From contig OY755173.1 in assembly GCA_963576735.1 (NCBI GenBank), forward strand, positions 7,286,873 through 7,350,872: 64,000 nucleotides of DNA, in the 5' to 3' direction. Source of the DNA: Bedellia somnulentella. Taxonomy: Eukaryota; Arthropoda; Insecta; Lepidoptera; Bedelliidae. The notes beneath the pieces are model-generated. The model did no database searches. It saw only the letters and a program-made list of their open reading frames with translations, and had not been told where the DNA came from. Of the stretch, positions 48,484 to 61,635 are shown piece after piece; the first letter of the stretch is position 1, and each line of letters opens with the position of its first letter. The position numbers were made by a program, and so were the translations under genes.

Positions 48484-48730
48484 CGTAGTGTAGTGTCGGC
48501 TTAGAATAGCACTACCCCATTTCTTTCGGTGGGTGTACGTAAAAGGCGACTAACGGTATTGGGGCTTTTAAGGGATTTTTGGGCGATGAGGAGACCCATC
48601 ACCAACAAACTTTATTTTACCATCTTTTCCCCAGTTATCTTTCCAAAAGTGGCTGAGGAATTTTCAATTCCTTAGCTCTGGCTACCCCATCTAGGGATTT
48701 ATAGCCATGAGTATATGTATGTATGTATGT
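48484..48730 (+). repeat. SINE-A, full length
   Basis: Starts at GTAGTGTAGTGTCGGC and shows every SINE-A block, including TTTTAAGGGATTTTTGGGCG and GGCTGAGGAATTTTCAATTC. It ends TAGCCATGAGTATATG with a (TATG)n tail. CGATGAGGAGACCC replaces the usual CGATGCGGTTGGAGACCC, a 5-base deletion. No convincing target duplication. Confidence 0.85.
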
Positions 48731-49359
48731 GAAATAAAGCTCAGTTCAAATTATTACTTTATTTTATAGACTATATTATTACAATTTTGTGGAAATAAAG
48801 ATTTTATTTTATTTTTCATAATTTTATTGTTGTCTTCTAACTATATATATGATGGTGAAAATCGATAAGATATTTTAACTGTGAATGGTTTGCAATGTTT
48901 TATACACAAGATAAAACTATTCCTAATCCAAAAAGTTTGAAAAATTAAGCCTGCTCTAATTTGCAAAATAAGATTTTTAAAAATATAAAGAAAAAAAAAT
49001 GTAGTAGTTCTTAAAAAAAAACTTCCAACGTAAGTTGCCTAGTACGAGCGGTGTTTAAACTAGTTATCGCGTGGGATAAAGCAGCCATCTCTTACGAACT
49101 TACTTAGTATCGTATACTGCCATCTCGTTCTCACCATTATCGTGTCGATAAAATACTATAGAGCTCGTGCTTGCCCTTCTGATCAAGATACAGTCAGTAG
49201 ATAGATTTTGAGATGAAGCACATATAATAAATCTTCATAACTTTTAATTTCCTATTAAATCTTACCTTTTTATGAAATCTTAAAATTATTTAACCCAAAT
49301 AGACAAATTGCTTACAAAATCAGATGTTCAAAGTCTCAATAATATAGGGGATTGAAAAA
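48731..49359. other. No gene recognised
   Basis: AT-rich, no frame or repeat of note. Confidence 0.35.
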
Positions 49360-49450
49360 AAATGTAAACGAAGCTTAAGAGGCTTGCTAGGATGGTTCAA
49401 AGTGACTATTGATAGTCACTGCTTGCACCATTGGAAACTTAAGGTGTAAT
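49360..49450 (+). repeat. Decayed RTE-like LINE 3' fragment
   Basis: ATGTAAACGAAGCTTAAGAGG, then TTGCTAGGATGGTTCAAAGTG and TGATAGTCACTGCTTGCACC follow the LINE order at 42427-42495. The tail is lost. Confidence 0.5.
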
Positions 49451-50216
49451 TAAATATTTGCAAATAAAAATATTTCAGAAGAGATGATTTTTAGTGAAAA
49501 AATTGAAGAAGAGAAAAAAGAGTAATTTTTTTTCATTGTAAAATTTGGTGTTTTTTAAATACGTATTGCTTTAAGATGTTGATTAAATAGTTTTCCATCT
49601 TAATCTATTTCACTATTTCATGAATGTTATTATTGAATAACAGTCATTTTTATTACTGAATAAGTCGAAATAAACCTAAATGGATGAATAATCGTTTTTT
49701 CATGACTACTTTCATAAATTAAATACTTTCTTAAGGTTTTACTAATAGAAACCGGCGTAAGGTTAAATTCAAGTTTTAACGGTAGTCGAACGACATTGTA
49801 AATCTATGGTGTTTTTTAATTTAATTATCAAATTCAAATATGATTATAATATATATTTTTATTAATTTAATATTGTTACTACTTATCTTTAGGACAATAT
49901 ATACGCAAGATAGGAAATACTTACAAACAACACATTATTAAATATATTTAAGTTCCACAAAGAAAGACATTCTGTGTCTGTCAATTAATAAAAGTGTACG
50001 CAACGTGACATCAAAATCTCTTGTCGTATCTAAAGCTTTATTTTTATGCAACATTCAGTTTCAGCCGTAATTAATCACCCTTCTTTCACGAGTCAAGCAT
50101 ATGAGATTTGAACCCTTAACGCAATGTGTTTAACATCAATATTATTTACGAAGTAATAATATTTATTTTGCAAGTTACTTGAGGTATAAGTTTGTTTTTA
50201 ATACTTTAAAATAAAA
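49451..50216. other. No gene recognised
   Basis: Very AT-rich; nothing supportable. Confidence 0.35.
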
Positions 50217-50418
50217 CATACATATATTCATCCCTGGAGTATACTAATAGGTAGCTGGAACTGTGGTATAAGAACATTTTCAGGCATTTTTAAAAGTTGT
50301 GTGGTGATAAAATTGCAAAACAAATCACTTAAAATGCCACAATATTCTCAGAGTCTCTTACGAACACCCAGTGCAGTAGAAGAAATGGGATAATGCTAAT
50401 CTAAGCCAACACTACATA
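50217..50418 (-). repeat. Old SINE-A copy
   Basis: Plus-strand blocks CATACATATATTCATCCCTGG, GGTAGCTGGAACTG, AAAAGTTGTGTGG and CTCTTACGAACACCCAG, then AAGAAATGGGATAATGC and AAGCCAACACTACA, follow SINE-A in reverse. Confidence 0.6.
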
Positions 50419-50532
50419 GTTCATTATAACATTTTAGATATAAGCTAATAATAATATTTTACTATTGATCTTCACAAATTGTGATATATTTGATAAGAGT
50501 ACAATATGAGATTCCTGAGACCAAACAATTAA

Positions 50533-50590
50533 TAGAGGCAGAGACTATTGATTGTCACTCTTCACGACCCTGGCAAACCTCTTCGGCACA
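50533..50590 (-). repeat. LINE 3' scrap
   Basis: GCAGAGACTATTGATTGTCAC and ACGACCCTGGCAAACCTCT match the complement of the LINE at about 42447-42490. No tail is visible. Confidence 0.45.
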
Positions 50591-50739
50591 TTCAGTAATT
50601 GTTGGTAGTTATTTTGTAAATTGGCATGATCTGATTAATAATGAAAAGAAAATTTTAACATGCCAGTACAGCAAACATCCGTCACTTATATTCCGTCAGG
50701 CACTAAAAATCCTTACTTTTTAAAATATTCATGTGCATT

Positions 50740-50939
50740 NNNNNNNNNNNNNNNNNNNNNNNNNNNNNNNNNNNNNNNNNNNNNNNNNNNNNNNNNNNNN
50801 NNNNNNNNNNNNNNNNNNNNNNNNNNNNNNNNNNNNNNNNNNNNNNNNNNNNNNNNNNNNNNNNNNNNNNNNNNNNNNNNNNNNNNNNNNNNNNNNNNNN
50901 NNNNNNNNNNNNNNNNNNNNNNNNNNNNNNNNNNNNNNN
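50740..50939. other. Assembly gap, 200 N
   Basis: 200 consecutive N. The round size suggests a placeholder. Open frames drawn across it have no meaning. Confidence 0.99.
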
Positions 50940-53900
50940 GTATTTCTATTTGCATGTGAGTCCGTCTCGGTCAGTGAATCCACTTCCAGACTCTATCGGG
51001 TCTCGCGTTTGATGCAATGCCTTCTGTGTTTTTGAATCTCGGCGCCGCTCTGTCGCTCAGCTTCCTGTCACAACCAACAAACAAATCAATCAAACATTTA
51101 CACATTATCTTGACTTTTGTTCGAGTCACGTGAATCAGTTTTGAATAACAGTATTTTGTTTCTGCGTCTAAATAATGCGATAATGAAGTGAGTAAAACAC
51201 TAATAGCTGAAATGAAATTGCCGAATCGCATGCGATGACGACATTAAAAGTAATTTCAAGTTTAACCGCTTACTACACAATTAGATGTAAATATATTTTG
51301 GATGATTAAGAAAAATCAAGTACGCATATTTGACCTTGTTAAAAAAGTTATTGTGATTATTTTAGGATCTTTTTTTATACACGAACATACATATTTTAAT
51401 TTAAATATCTTTACTTTTTACAAACTTTAATTACTTGCAAGCATGTGTATTTTTTGAGTTTGTGCATTGACTGCTTGCATTTTATATTTTATAACCAGTC
51501 ACTAAAGCTTATTTTTCCGTGCAAACTGAGAAATTGTTTCGTATAAAGTTCAAAGTTAAAGAGAGAAAAGATAGCTCTAAGAATTTTTTCAGTTTGTTTC
51601 AAGCAAACATTTTTACTGAAGCACGTGACCGTAAAAGCTACAGTAAATTTTTTAGCGTTTGAGGTCAGTGTATTAACGATTGGTTTCCGTGAATCCAATT
51701 TAGTTTATTGTAATTGAGCCACTGGGTTATAAAGAAGATTTTGTGCCACGTTCTTTAAATATTTTTGTTTTTGTAGTTGTTTTGTACATAAAACAGAAAT
51801 ATTTAATTTCATTATTTTATCCCATGCTTGCATTTTTTAAAAAAGCTGCTGAAATATACTTTTCCCGTTTTCCTATTTATTAAAATGTATCATTGTTTGA
51901 AGTGAGAGTGACTGACTATTATTGCTATTAAAAAAATATTGTGATTGCTTTTATTCATAGCAATAAGGTGCAATTTAAGTAGAACAAATATTTTTATAGA
52001 CTTTTCTTAGGTGGTGATTTTAATTAATGATTATGTGTTGACTTTTATGTCTCTAAATTTTTTACAAATTAATTTTATATTAAATTTTAAATAATAAAAC
52101 TACTTAAACATAATTAAAAGGTAAAAAAAATCTAATTCCATTTTTTGGTTCTAAAGTTGTAAAAAATGGAAAAGTATTATGAAAATATTTAAAAATACTT
52201 CTCATTAGAAAAAACAAATAATAATGCATATTAATATGCTAAATATGAAGAAAATATAATGATTAAATCAGTATTAAAGCAAGTTACTCCTTTTTTAAAA
52301 ACTTGCGTACATATAATAAACGAACAAATACGAAAGCAAAATTGCAAAAATTTATAATATATATCACCAATATCGTAACAGACAGCAAAATCTAATTACA
52401 AATTCCCTTTAGCGAAGATAATTCAGATTCCCATTGTCTAAAATGAAGCATATAAATCTTAAGTTATCCCCTTGCGGATATTAACTCACACACACATACG
52501 CACACGTGTTCGTTAACAGCAATACGATGTTTCTGTCGCAACAGATAAGTGACAAACCAATATGATCGAACACCTATAAATTATGATAGATGAAAACTGT
52601 CCGGTACGCATTTTCCAACATTTTCTCTTTTACTGTATTGCTATCAACACTTTAATAGTATGATTTATACCGAACATAGGAAAGATAATATTTGCGTTGC
52701 TATGAGTTCGATATACATTTTATGAATTATAAAAAAAAATAATGTGGGAACTATGTTTGCTTTTAAGTATTTTTGGTTATATTGAAGTATATTTTGGTTA
52801 TTACTGAGTTAATTTAGTTAGACAGGTAGCAAAAAAAAAAAAAGGAAAGTAGACAAAATAAGATGCTAACCGCTACATAAATATCTTTCACAATATTTTT
52901 TCTAAAATAAACGGCAAAAAAATACAATTTTCATATCTTAAATCTAAAAAACACTCACAGAAAAGTTGCGCAGAAACTACATCGTCAGTTAACACTTTAA
53001 TTGTTCATAAAACGATTGCAAGAGTCAAGACATAACACTGTTCAAAACTACTTAACCTGTTGTTTTCATAAAGCCGCCAACTTATTTCAAGTTCTTGTTC
53101 TAATTACTTCTAGTTTGTTTGTAAGCTTATTATAATATCGCGGGCAGTGGTGCCCTAGGGAACAGAGTGCTGACAACTCAGTTGTTTACTCCAAAGTAAC
53201 CTTGTTTAGAGAGCTTAAGACTCGACAAGTACTCGCCACGTCGTTCCCTACATAATTTTGAATTTAAACTATTGGTTCTCAATAAAGGACACGAACTTTG
53301 TAATCCGGGAGTAACCCGATAACTATATGTTGTTTAATAGATGAAACGTACTTGAAGAATAAGTTTGCATATTAACATACTTCAAGTTGAAATTAGATTG
53401 GAATGCAAACACCTCACATATCAAGATCTAAACTTACATCGGTCTAACACTCAGAGTTTCAAAACTTTCCGTATGATAGTACGACATTAATTACTAACTG
53501 TCGCTGTGAACTAAAATCCAATAGGACAGTCTATTAAGTTTAGCTGTGTAGATTTACGATCAACCCTTTCATTAAAGAGGTATCAGTAAGATAAGCTTAC
53601 GTAGGCAAGCACTGTCACAGATGTCGGTTGATGTATGAAAGCGTAATGTATTTCACGAATGGAACGCGGCCGACCCAAGACATTGCGTCAATAGAACTAT
53701 CGCTCGTAAAACGTGAATGTTGCGGTTTAATTTATTAAATACGTCCAGAAACTGTCAGTAATGTATGAGAAAGGTTAGGACGATACACGTTCTTAGAAAT
53801 CTTGGCAGCTCCATCTATTTAGCTTTTGAATACTGTTTTCAAATGTTACAAGTTATTTATCTGAATATAATGATTAGGAAGAGTAAGTAATAGGCTTTTA

Positions 53901-55130
53901 AATTATATGAATATCTTCTATCCATTTTAGCTGTAACGGGGATTGAAATTGGAAAATTAAAAATACGCTACTAATATATTTCAGTCCTTTTCAGTACCAT
54001 TGTCAACTGTTTGACTATTCTTAGCATGTATAAAGTGCAATCGATTATTAAGCTCGTTGAATTGAATATTATATGACGTGAATTCAATATAAAGGGTGAT
54101 GGTGGAGCAGTGGATGTAGTCTGAGCCGCCAATGCGCTTGCCTTTCGGTTCAGTGGGCTTTCTTTAAATTGGCGACGGTCTCGACGCTGGCCAGTCTGCT
54201 TATTGCATCTCCCGCCCGCAGCCATGCGACGACCTCACGATATTGCCTCTATTCTCGTCTTTAAGCAAATAGAATTTCCCAATCTGTACACAGAACGGCA
54301 ATCGTCGAAATCTATAGTATTTCTTCAAACCGCGATAGAGTTTGTAATATTACTAATAGTTACAACAAGTCTTAAAATTTTTATTTTTCAATATTTTGTC
54401 ACTGCTGAGTGTTTAAAAATTGTTATTGTTATTTTTTTAAACGTTAATAAAAGAGATTTCGTAAAAAATATAAAAAATATTTTTATTATTAGTTTTTTCA
54501 AGTGTCGTATACATAAGCGCTAGATAAAGGTATATTCTAATGCCATCTAATGATGTTACTGTGATCAAAATGTACATTAAGTTAATATACCTGAAAATGA
54601 TTTAATACGGCATCGAAATTGGCGTAGCAATCTAACCCATCAAGTGTAAGAGAATTAAAATATTGTACGAGTTTTGCAGTCACTTATCTCAAGAATTTTA
54701 TAACGACAAATTCATCAAATGCAGTTCTTATAGAGCTATATAAAATAATAAATAAAACTAAAAACATCTAAAAGTTTATAGAAATTAGGTTTTCTTTAAC
54801 AATAAATTCATGAAAATGGTACCACGAAATATGTTAAGGTTTTCCTACTCGTGAATTTTTGTGCGTGACATCCGCCAATCTATTAGTTTACATCAAAAGA
54901 TTGTCTCATGTTTAATATACCTATTCTTAGCTGATATTGGCAGAATATCGAATAAAGCAATGTATAATATACTTTTCCTTTGAGTGTGGAGTTGCGTGTT
55001 TGACTGGTTTAACATTTTGGGCTCCTAATAAATACGATATCGCTGTGGGTTTTTATACGTGCGCTATATCATGCAAAATTCGGATTTGACCTGTTAAAAT
55101 ATAGGAAAAGCATTTCATAACCATTTTACC
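50940..55130. other. Long gene desert
   Basis: Very AT-rich from about 51240 to 53100. A GC-richer patch lies at about 54100-54240. Frames of 84-106 codons around 53971-54523 come from that patch and its AT-rich edge and show no domain. Confidence 0.4.
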
Positions 55131-55273
55131 ATGCAGTTGAAGGGAGCTTGCAAAATAGCTAAAAGCACTGTCTTACTGTTAGAAGAAAAGTATTTAATGA
55201 CGGAATGGAAAGAACAAAGAAATATTGTTACAAATCTACAAAAACCTAAACTAATATTGAAATTTTATTCCGT

Positions 55274-55732
55274 GTGGATTTATCAATTCACTTTTATAAA
55301 TTTAAACCACCGCTGTTGCTGGAGACACATGCACTTGAAAGCAATATCACTATACTGTCTCCTAAAACTGAATTAAACCAAAAAATAATTTTATTTAGTC
55401 GTTTCCTTAAGATCAAAGGGTTTAACGTCAATCAATTCAATAATAGCGAAGAATCAAAAGGTTTTTACAAACCAAATCGGGTGATTTCAGTCACGAACCG
55501 AAGGCCAATTATTTTTTTATGTCCACCGAACATAATAATGAAACGATCTGTATTTCTCGGTGCAGCAACAACCGATTTTATTTTCACGGAATATTTCACC
55601 GGCAAAAAATTGCACAGCATAAACTTTACCGTCCGTTTCTCGCTTTGTTCTATCGATCAACCGGAACAGCGTGTAAATATAAAGATAACCTGCAATTTAC
55701 TTACTACGTATTATCGATTACAGATTCCTTAA
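55274..55732 (+). other. Unexplained 152-codon open frame
   Basis: The longest frame on the plus strand outside the recognised transposons. The predicted product is mixed polar and hydrophobic, with no signal peptide, repeat or motif that I know. An 81-codon frame (55131-55376) overlaps its start in another phase, and a 72-codon frame (55519-55737) lies inside. There is no obvious core promoter or polyadenylation signal. It could be chance, an exon or a remnant of an unknown element. I do not claim that it is a gene. Confidence 0.2.
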
Positions 55733-58700
55733 GATAGACTCGAAGACTTATTTGGTCGATAGCATTAATCATTATTCCTCTCAGAATTGGTCCCTTCCCT
55801 TGGCACTTGGCCTAGATTTGAAATAACACAAATTTGCGTAGTTGGCCTAACCGGAACGTTAGGCGGGTGTAGGATTAGGTGTACGGCCCGGCTTACATCG
55901 GGAACTTTGATGTTAGTCTCTACAATATATCTGCTAAAACGGACTTGCAATTTCATACATCGTTTAATTGTTTTAACTCAACTTCATGAATATTATTTGA
56001 TTACAAAGTTGTTTTGTTTGTTCATATAGTTTTTAAATAATTAATCATATAAAAAATAAAAAGTATAAATATGAAGGAAACAACAAAAAAATTAATGGTC
56101 TTATAAAGTAGTTTTCCTATAGCCGAATGGCATTTAAGGGTGTAAGTATAAATTAGGAAGTATATAAAAATAATTTCATTACTTTTTATGCTCCACCAGT
56201 AAAGTATATTTACAGAACTCTAATAATAAAGTATCTCAAAATCGACAGTCGCCGACTTATAGAAACTTCTACAAAGTAAAATTTCCTTCTGGTTCCTTTC
56301 TGCTTTCAATAAAGGATTACCAAAGGGTATTAAATTGTCAACTTAGCTTTCTATCTGTCTAAAATTTGAAATTGTTTGATACGATAATTGGTTAAAAGCC
56401 TTTAGTGTGGTATATACAAATCTGGTTTAATTTAAAGACTTTAAACTAGCAATAATTACCTCAGAATCAGATCCTTATCACAGAGAGCAGAGCTTTTGTA
56501 ATCTATTGATTGTATTACAGGAATAGGCATAACACCCTTTCATTTATATCTCTCGCCGCGGTTTGTGATACCGGCTCGACCTTAATGCTGACTTAATTAG
56601 TCTCACGCAAGCTCGTAATCCCAGGATCGGGACCGTTCTTAAAATGGAGATTAGTGCAGAACATTTGGAACCGCACTATTTAGACTCTTTCGCAAACAAT
56701 TGCTTTCGGACGGATTACAACAAGAACACTGTCACTCTAATACTATATAATTTATTTGAACATGTTTCCAACGCACTTGACTGTAATGTCCTATTAATTG
56801 CTCTAGTTATGTTTCCAATCTATGTAAAATAAATGCTCCTTTTAGTTATATCCATTTAACTCTGGTTTCTTGGAATGTCACTAAAAGAACTGGAATGTAC
56901 CTGTTTCAACAACGTATTTTGTGTTCGGAAGTCCTGTGGCGGTCGCATACGTACGGCGGATATGCAGGAAAACGCTTGCATACTTAGTAGGCGTGCCTAA
57001 AAGACACTGCGGACTTTAATTCACATAGAACGGATTACACGAAAACTAAACATGCTACTTGAATGTCCCAAACTACTAAGTAGCCGAAATAAACAACCTG
57101 ATAACAAGCTCGCTGAAAAAAATTGCTATGTTGAATTTCGGTTACTCGAAAACTAATCTTCAACGCCTAGTCACTGGTTAATCTCATTAAAATTTTGATC
57201 ATAATTTACACGACGACGTTGAGTGTCACCGGAATTATTTCGAGATCGCCTCTCAAACTTGTCACTCGACAAATTAGTAGAGGATTTATGTTTGTCAATT
57301 TGAGAGCACATTTTTAACGGAACATCAAACATTTTCGACGTCCAACGCGCGTTGCACAACCGCGTACGGAAAGAAAACACGGATCAGTCGAGTACGTAAT
57401 AAAATTTATAACTCAGCTTCGTATTGGTATCGATTTAAACGTAATAATAATATATCGGTTTGAATATCGGAATGTACTCCTACGTTCGGCCATCGCTTAA
57501 AATAGACCCTCATCAAAGACAAGTAGGATTGCAGCTGTAAATCCATTTCAGTGTGGCTTGTCCGAATTATAAATTGAAGCGATACATTGAAGTATATTCT
57601 CAGCTGCAGTGCGAAATGATCATATTAGCGTTATTATTTTATTTCGCATTCCGAAATGTTTAATGAAATGAAATCGTATTTGGTTAAGATAATTAAGAAG
57701 CAATAAACGTACAAAATATTTTCACCAATATTTTTCAAGACAATCTGATTTGTAAGCAGAAACCATTAAGTGTTTCAAGGCCTGTTTTAATCGAAAATTC
57801 AACGGTAGCTAGTTAAAAGGTTTCGTTTTAGCAAAATTAATTTCTGAATTTTGAGCGTAATATTAAATCTGCAGCGTGGTCTGAGAAAGCCCGGGGCACG
57901 TGACATTCAGTTCGCACCAACCCGGGTTTTATCTTCACAAAATAATTCCGCAGTGTGACTCGGGACTAACGAACTATGGGTATGATAATTCCAGCCAGAT
58001 TGCATTTGATGAAATGCTGCCCAAGTTGTGTGTGAGGGTTGTTGTCCGTAACTCGAATGTTTTAATCAACTTGTACTAAGTTTTGATACCTAGCTTTTCT
58101 GAATTATTGTTGGTTGTTTGATTCGTTAACATGCATTTCATTTGTTTGAGTGTAATATGTTACATTGCATGATATAAACTAGTAGATTAGAGCATGTTTA
58201 ATTAGTATAATCTCAATTATAGTTTGTATTAGAAGTATAGACTAAATCTTGTTAAATAAATATTTCTTTAATTAATACGTTTTACATTATGCATTATTGG
58301 AAACTTTAACCATGCTCACATTACTTAAAATTTTACACAAACTTCCATTCCAAATACATTATAATAAAGAAACAAGTCATAACAACGTTAAAATACAGTA
58401 TGAAACTATGTTGTTATGTATAAAGCAACCCTGATATCAAACCACCTCGCTGCATAGATTTGCATTTTACAGTTTTGATATGCAGACGAAAATTCAACAC
58501 AGCAGTGTCGGGTACTCACTGCTACTCACTTACGTACTATCTTTCAAATTGGACTCGGAGGGTCGAGGGTCGGGGGAAGGAAACACAGTCGCACCACTTG
58601 AGGTTTCAAGTAGACGCGCGTGTTCAAGTATCCAATTCTGTGCGCAAGCGCAATGACTCTGTCTCGTTTCTTCACGTAAAAAATGTTTTTTGTCTCTTTT

Positions 58701-58848
58701 GTGCTACCTGAGTAGAGATAATATCGTTTTAAAATACTTTGATATTTAGTATCGGTTTCTTTGTGTCAGCTGTATTTTAAAACAATAGTTTCTTTTAATT
58801 TGGTCATAAAAATGATAACGTTAAAGATAATTTAAATAAGTTTCTCCA
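55733..58848. other. Gene desert
   Basis: Frames of 60-83 codons occur (55765-55956 minus, 57171-57380 minus, 58460-58711 plus) without motifs. No repeat recognised until the next SINE-A. Confidence 0.35.
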
Positions 58849-59094
58849 GTGCTGTGTAGTGTCGGCTTAGAATAGCACTACCCCATTTCTCCCGGTGGGT
58901 GTACGTAAGAGGTGACTAACGGTATTGGGGCTTTTAAGGGATTTTTGGGCGATGAGGTTGGAGACCCATCACCAACAACCTTTATTTTACCATCTTTTCC
59001 CCACTAAACTTTCCGAAAGTGGCTGAGGAATTTCTAATTCCTTAGCTCTGGCTACCCCATCTAGGGATTTATAACCGTGAGTATATGTATGTAT
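58849..59094 (+). repeat. SINE-A, full length, 246 bp
   Basis: The cleanest copy. It runs from GTGCTGTGTAGTGTCGGC through all blocks to CCCCATCTAGGG (59055-59066), then ATTTATAACCGTGAGTATATG and a (TATG)n tail. GTTTCTCCA flanks it at 58840-58848 and 59095-59103. A B-box-like GGTTGGAGACCC lies mid-element, but I see no good tRNA head, so the origin of its promoter is open. Confidence 0.9.
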
Positions 59095-59103
59095 GTTTCT
59101 CCA

Positions 59104-61328
59104 TGTAAATCCTGAACAAAAACCAAAGAAACTACTAAACCGATTTTTCATATCTCATTAAAGATTTAAGGAGTTACAGAAATGTGAAGTTTTATTGTTT
59201 TGAAGTAAATCAATTATCTTATCGCTTGTTCTATGTTCTCGCTATCGGAACATGTCAATTTTTCGAGCGTGCAACCGACGTTTATATATTTAACGGACGT
59301 TAACAAATAATTAGTTTATTATCGCTAGTTTATTTTCTACAGTTATTCCAAGTCCGAATACATATTTAAAAACACTCAAGTAAAATGGTTTCCTCAATAT
59401 TTTCTGAAGTTGAAAGTCCGATGTTTATTTATATTTATCGAATATCGAGTTAATTCCACTAGAACGGCTTGTACGTTGATCCTAACCACAGAGTAAGTCG
59501 GGACGTGACAATATTTTCATCGAGAGCGGAGGCGGCGGGAAAAGTCGTCTAAGTTAGCCCTACTGTGTCAGCTGGCCGGAGGATCTCAGTTTTGTTAACG
59601 CCGAATTGTACAGAATACATAATGGATATACGATTATCTATTTGTAGTTGCGTTATATTTTTGTTTTTGTGTGGCGTTGGTTTTTTTTTTTTGATGAGTG
59701 ATTGTTTTTGATGTAGTAGGATTTTGTTTTTATTTCTAATCTAGAAAAAACTTTTGAGTAAGATAATAATATATATTTCAGTGAAAATGAATCTATAATA
59801 TTTTATGTTCTAATGACTTAGCACATTACTTCTTCTAGTAGGTATACGGTAATTAATTTAAAACTGTTAGATTAAGACCTTTCATATTTCTTCGAATTAT
59901 CTTTAATCGCGAGTAAAATAAAAATTATTATTAAAATTATTCAATAAAAAAACAATGAGCCAAAAACTGGACGCCGAGAATATTACACGAACATACAGTT
60001 ATACGCAACCAACCAAGAACACTGTAACATTCACCTTTAGTATAATTAAACTGCGGGTAAACCTAGTTTAAGTTTAATCCTATAGCCTCTTGACACCGCA
60101 CTCACCCACCCTTAGGGGGAGCTTATTTTGTACGTCAACAGTTTCGACGCAATGTTATCGAGTAAAGCAGAGATAAAACGTTGAACTCACATTTGACGTG
60201 ACTAACAAAACACAACTTTATTTACATTCCGCTAAGATCAACTCACTGCGTCATGTTTTTCTATTTCAAATTGACAAAAAGTGTGGTTTCAAGACACATA
60301 CGATTCCGATACGACCGTCATTCATATGGCTAGCAAATTTTGTACGCAACTCTCGTCTTTAGAACGTTTCTTACTGTAGTTTGTATTATTTGCTCATACA
60401 AATTGCGGGCTATACATTACCCTCAGTAGCGACAGTAAGTACCGCACATGGGTAAGTTTTCTACTCGAGTAACTCAAGCTGTCGTTGCGAGTAGAAAAAA
60501 TTGCTATATTTGCGAGGAAACATTACATTTCACGCGGTTATGTTGTGACCATCGTTAATGGTATTTTAGCACGATTAGCTCTGCTTTTATTGATATCAAA
60601 AACACTTAAAATAGCAATTTCACGCAAGTAAAATGTTTAATGCCGCCAAGTAAAATATAGACGTCGGAGCAGTTATTAAATGTTACAAAAGAAAATAGCA
60701 ATAATATTTACTTGCTCAGAGCTGTAGAAGCGGATTTGTTAATCGTATTTTTATGCTAACGAGAGGGTGAAACGCGTTCGATGTAGTGCGCGCCGAAGTG
60801 ACCCCGTTGAGAGTGAATACTGTCGAAGGCTCAGTAAAAACGTGTTCAGATTGTCCCTCGGTCTTTAATGAATGCTCTCAGCGACCTCACGACGGCTTAC
60901 TACATTTAGGTCCTTATTACGCATTCTCGACATTTGCTTAATGTATGAAAATTTGAAAGAGCGAACCATGTTGATGGCACTTGAAAGAGAATAAGTGCCA
61001 CGGTCGCGCGGTTCGGGATTCGGCCTCCGCATTCATTATTCACTTTTTTGTTTCGCTCTCCCTTACCTTATAATTTGACTGGTACATAAAATCAAGTTTT
61101 ATTTGATTAGATGTGAGTAAAAGAAATTTATATTTATTTTGTTCAAACAACGAAAACAAAAGTAGGATACACGTATTCTCAAATGTTTTTTTTATAACTT
61201 CTTTTTAAATTTTATTTTATCATCACACGAAATATCATCATGGAAAATGATTTAGGTTTAAAAACCTCACAGTCAACTGTAAAATGTGAAAATATCGTGT
61301 AAAATAATATTAAATCAATGTTTTTGGA
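59104..61328. other. Gene desert with hairpins and a CpG-rich patch
   Basis: Holds the inverted repeat at 60457-60498, a GC/CpG-rich stretch at about 60755-61035, and a short TGGCACTT/AAGTGCCA hairpin at 60975-61000. Confidence 0.4.
60457..60498. repeat. Perfect 11-bp inverted repeat, 20-nt loop
   Basis: TTTTCTACTCG (60457-60467) and CGAGTAGAAAA (60488-60498). The loop includes CTGTCGTT (60479-60486), which can also pair with upstream AGCGACAG (60428-60435) allowing one G-T pair. Confidence 0.6.
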
Positions 61329-61635
61329 AATGGGTCTACTAACGCATCGCCTTAAAATCACTTAGAAAGCCCCGATACCCTTAAGAGCTAATTCCATTTG
61401 TCTGAACTAAGACGTCTGATAACCACAGAATCTGAATTCAGACTAGTGGAATAACGTTCAGAACGCTAGGCTTCTGAAAAGTAGACAAATTAGTGTAGTG
61501 GAATAACAAGCGTCTGCGGCAGTAACTTCGAAGGACGTCTGAATTCAGAAACGACAAAGCGTAATGGAATAAGCTCTTTAGTGGCCTATGGGAAGAAATG
61601 GGTTACTACTATTCGAAGCTGACACGGAACAGCAA
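61329..61635 (-). repeat. SINE-A 5' part, split by a MITE
   Basis: The minus strand starts GCTGTTCCGTGTCAGCTTCG, has AGTAACCCATTTCTTCCC, is interrupted at 61384-61577, and continues GGTATCGGGGCTTTC, GGCGATGCGTTAGTAGACCCA. The 3' third is missing. Confidence 0.65.
61384..61577. mobile_element. 194-bp PIF/Harbinger-like MITE
   Basis: Terminal inverted repeats AGAGCTAATTCCATT (61384-61398) and, from the other end, AGAGCTTATTCCATT (61563-61577 complement) differ at one base. TTA flanks both sides (61381-61383, 61578-61580); removing the insert restores the SINE-A order. A 3-bp TWA duplication is the signature of PIF/Harbinger elements. It has no coding capacity. The inside repeats GTGGAATAAC twice and has several TCTGAATTCAGA-type self-complementary pieces. 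Confidence 0.8.

Noticed and set aside
50660..51035. Open frames across the N run
   Set aside because: They exist only because N codons contain no stops.
60975..61000. TGGCACTT...AAGTGCCA hairpin as a microRNA of the miR-263 type
   Set aside because: The hairpin is only 26 nt and does not extend beyond 8-9 pairs, too short for a precursor.
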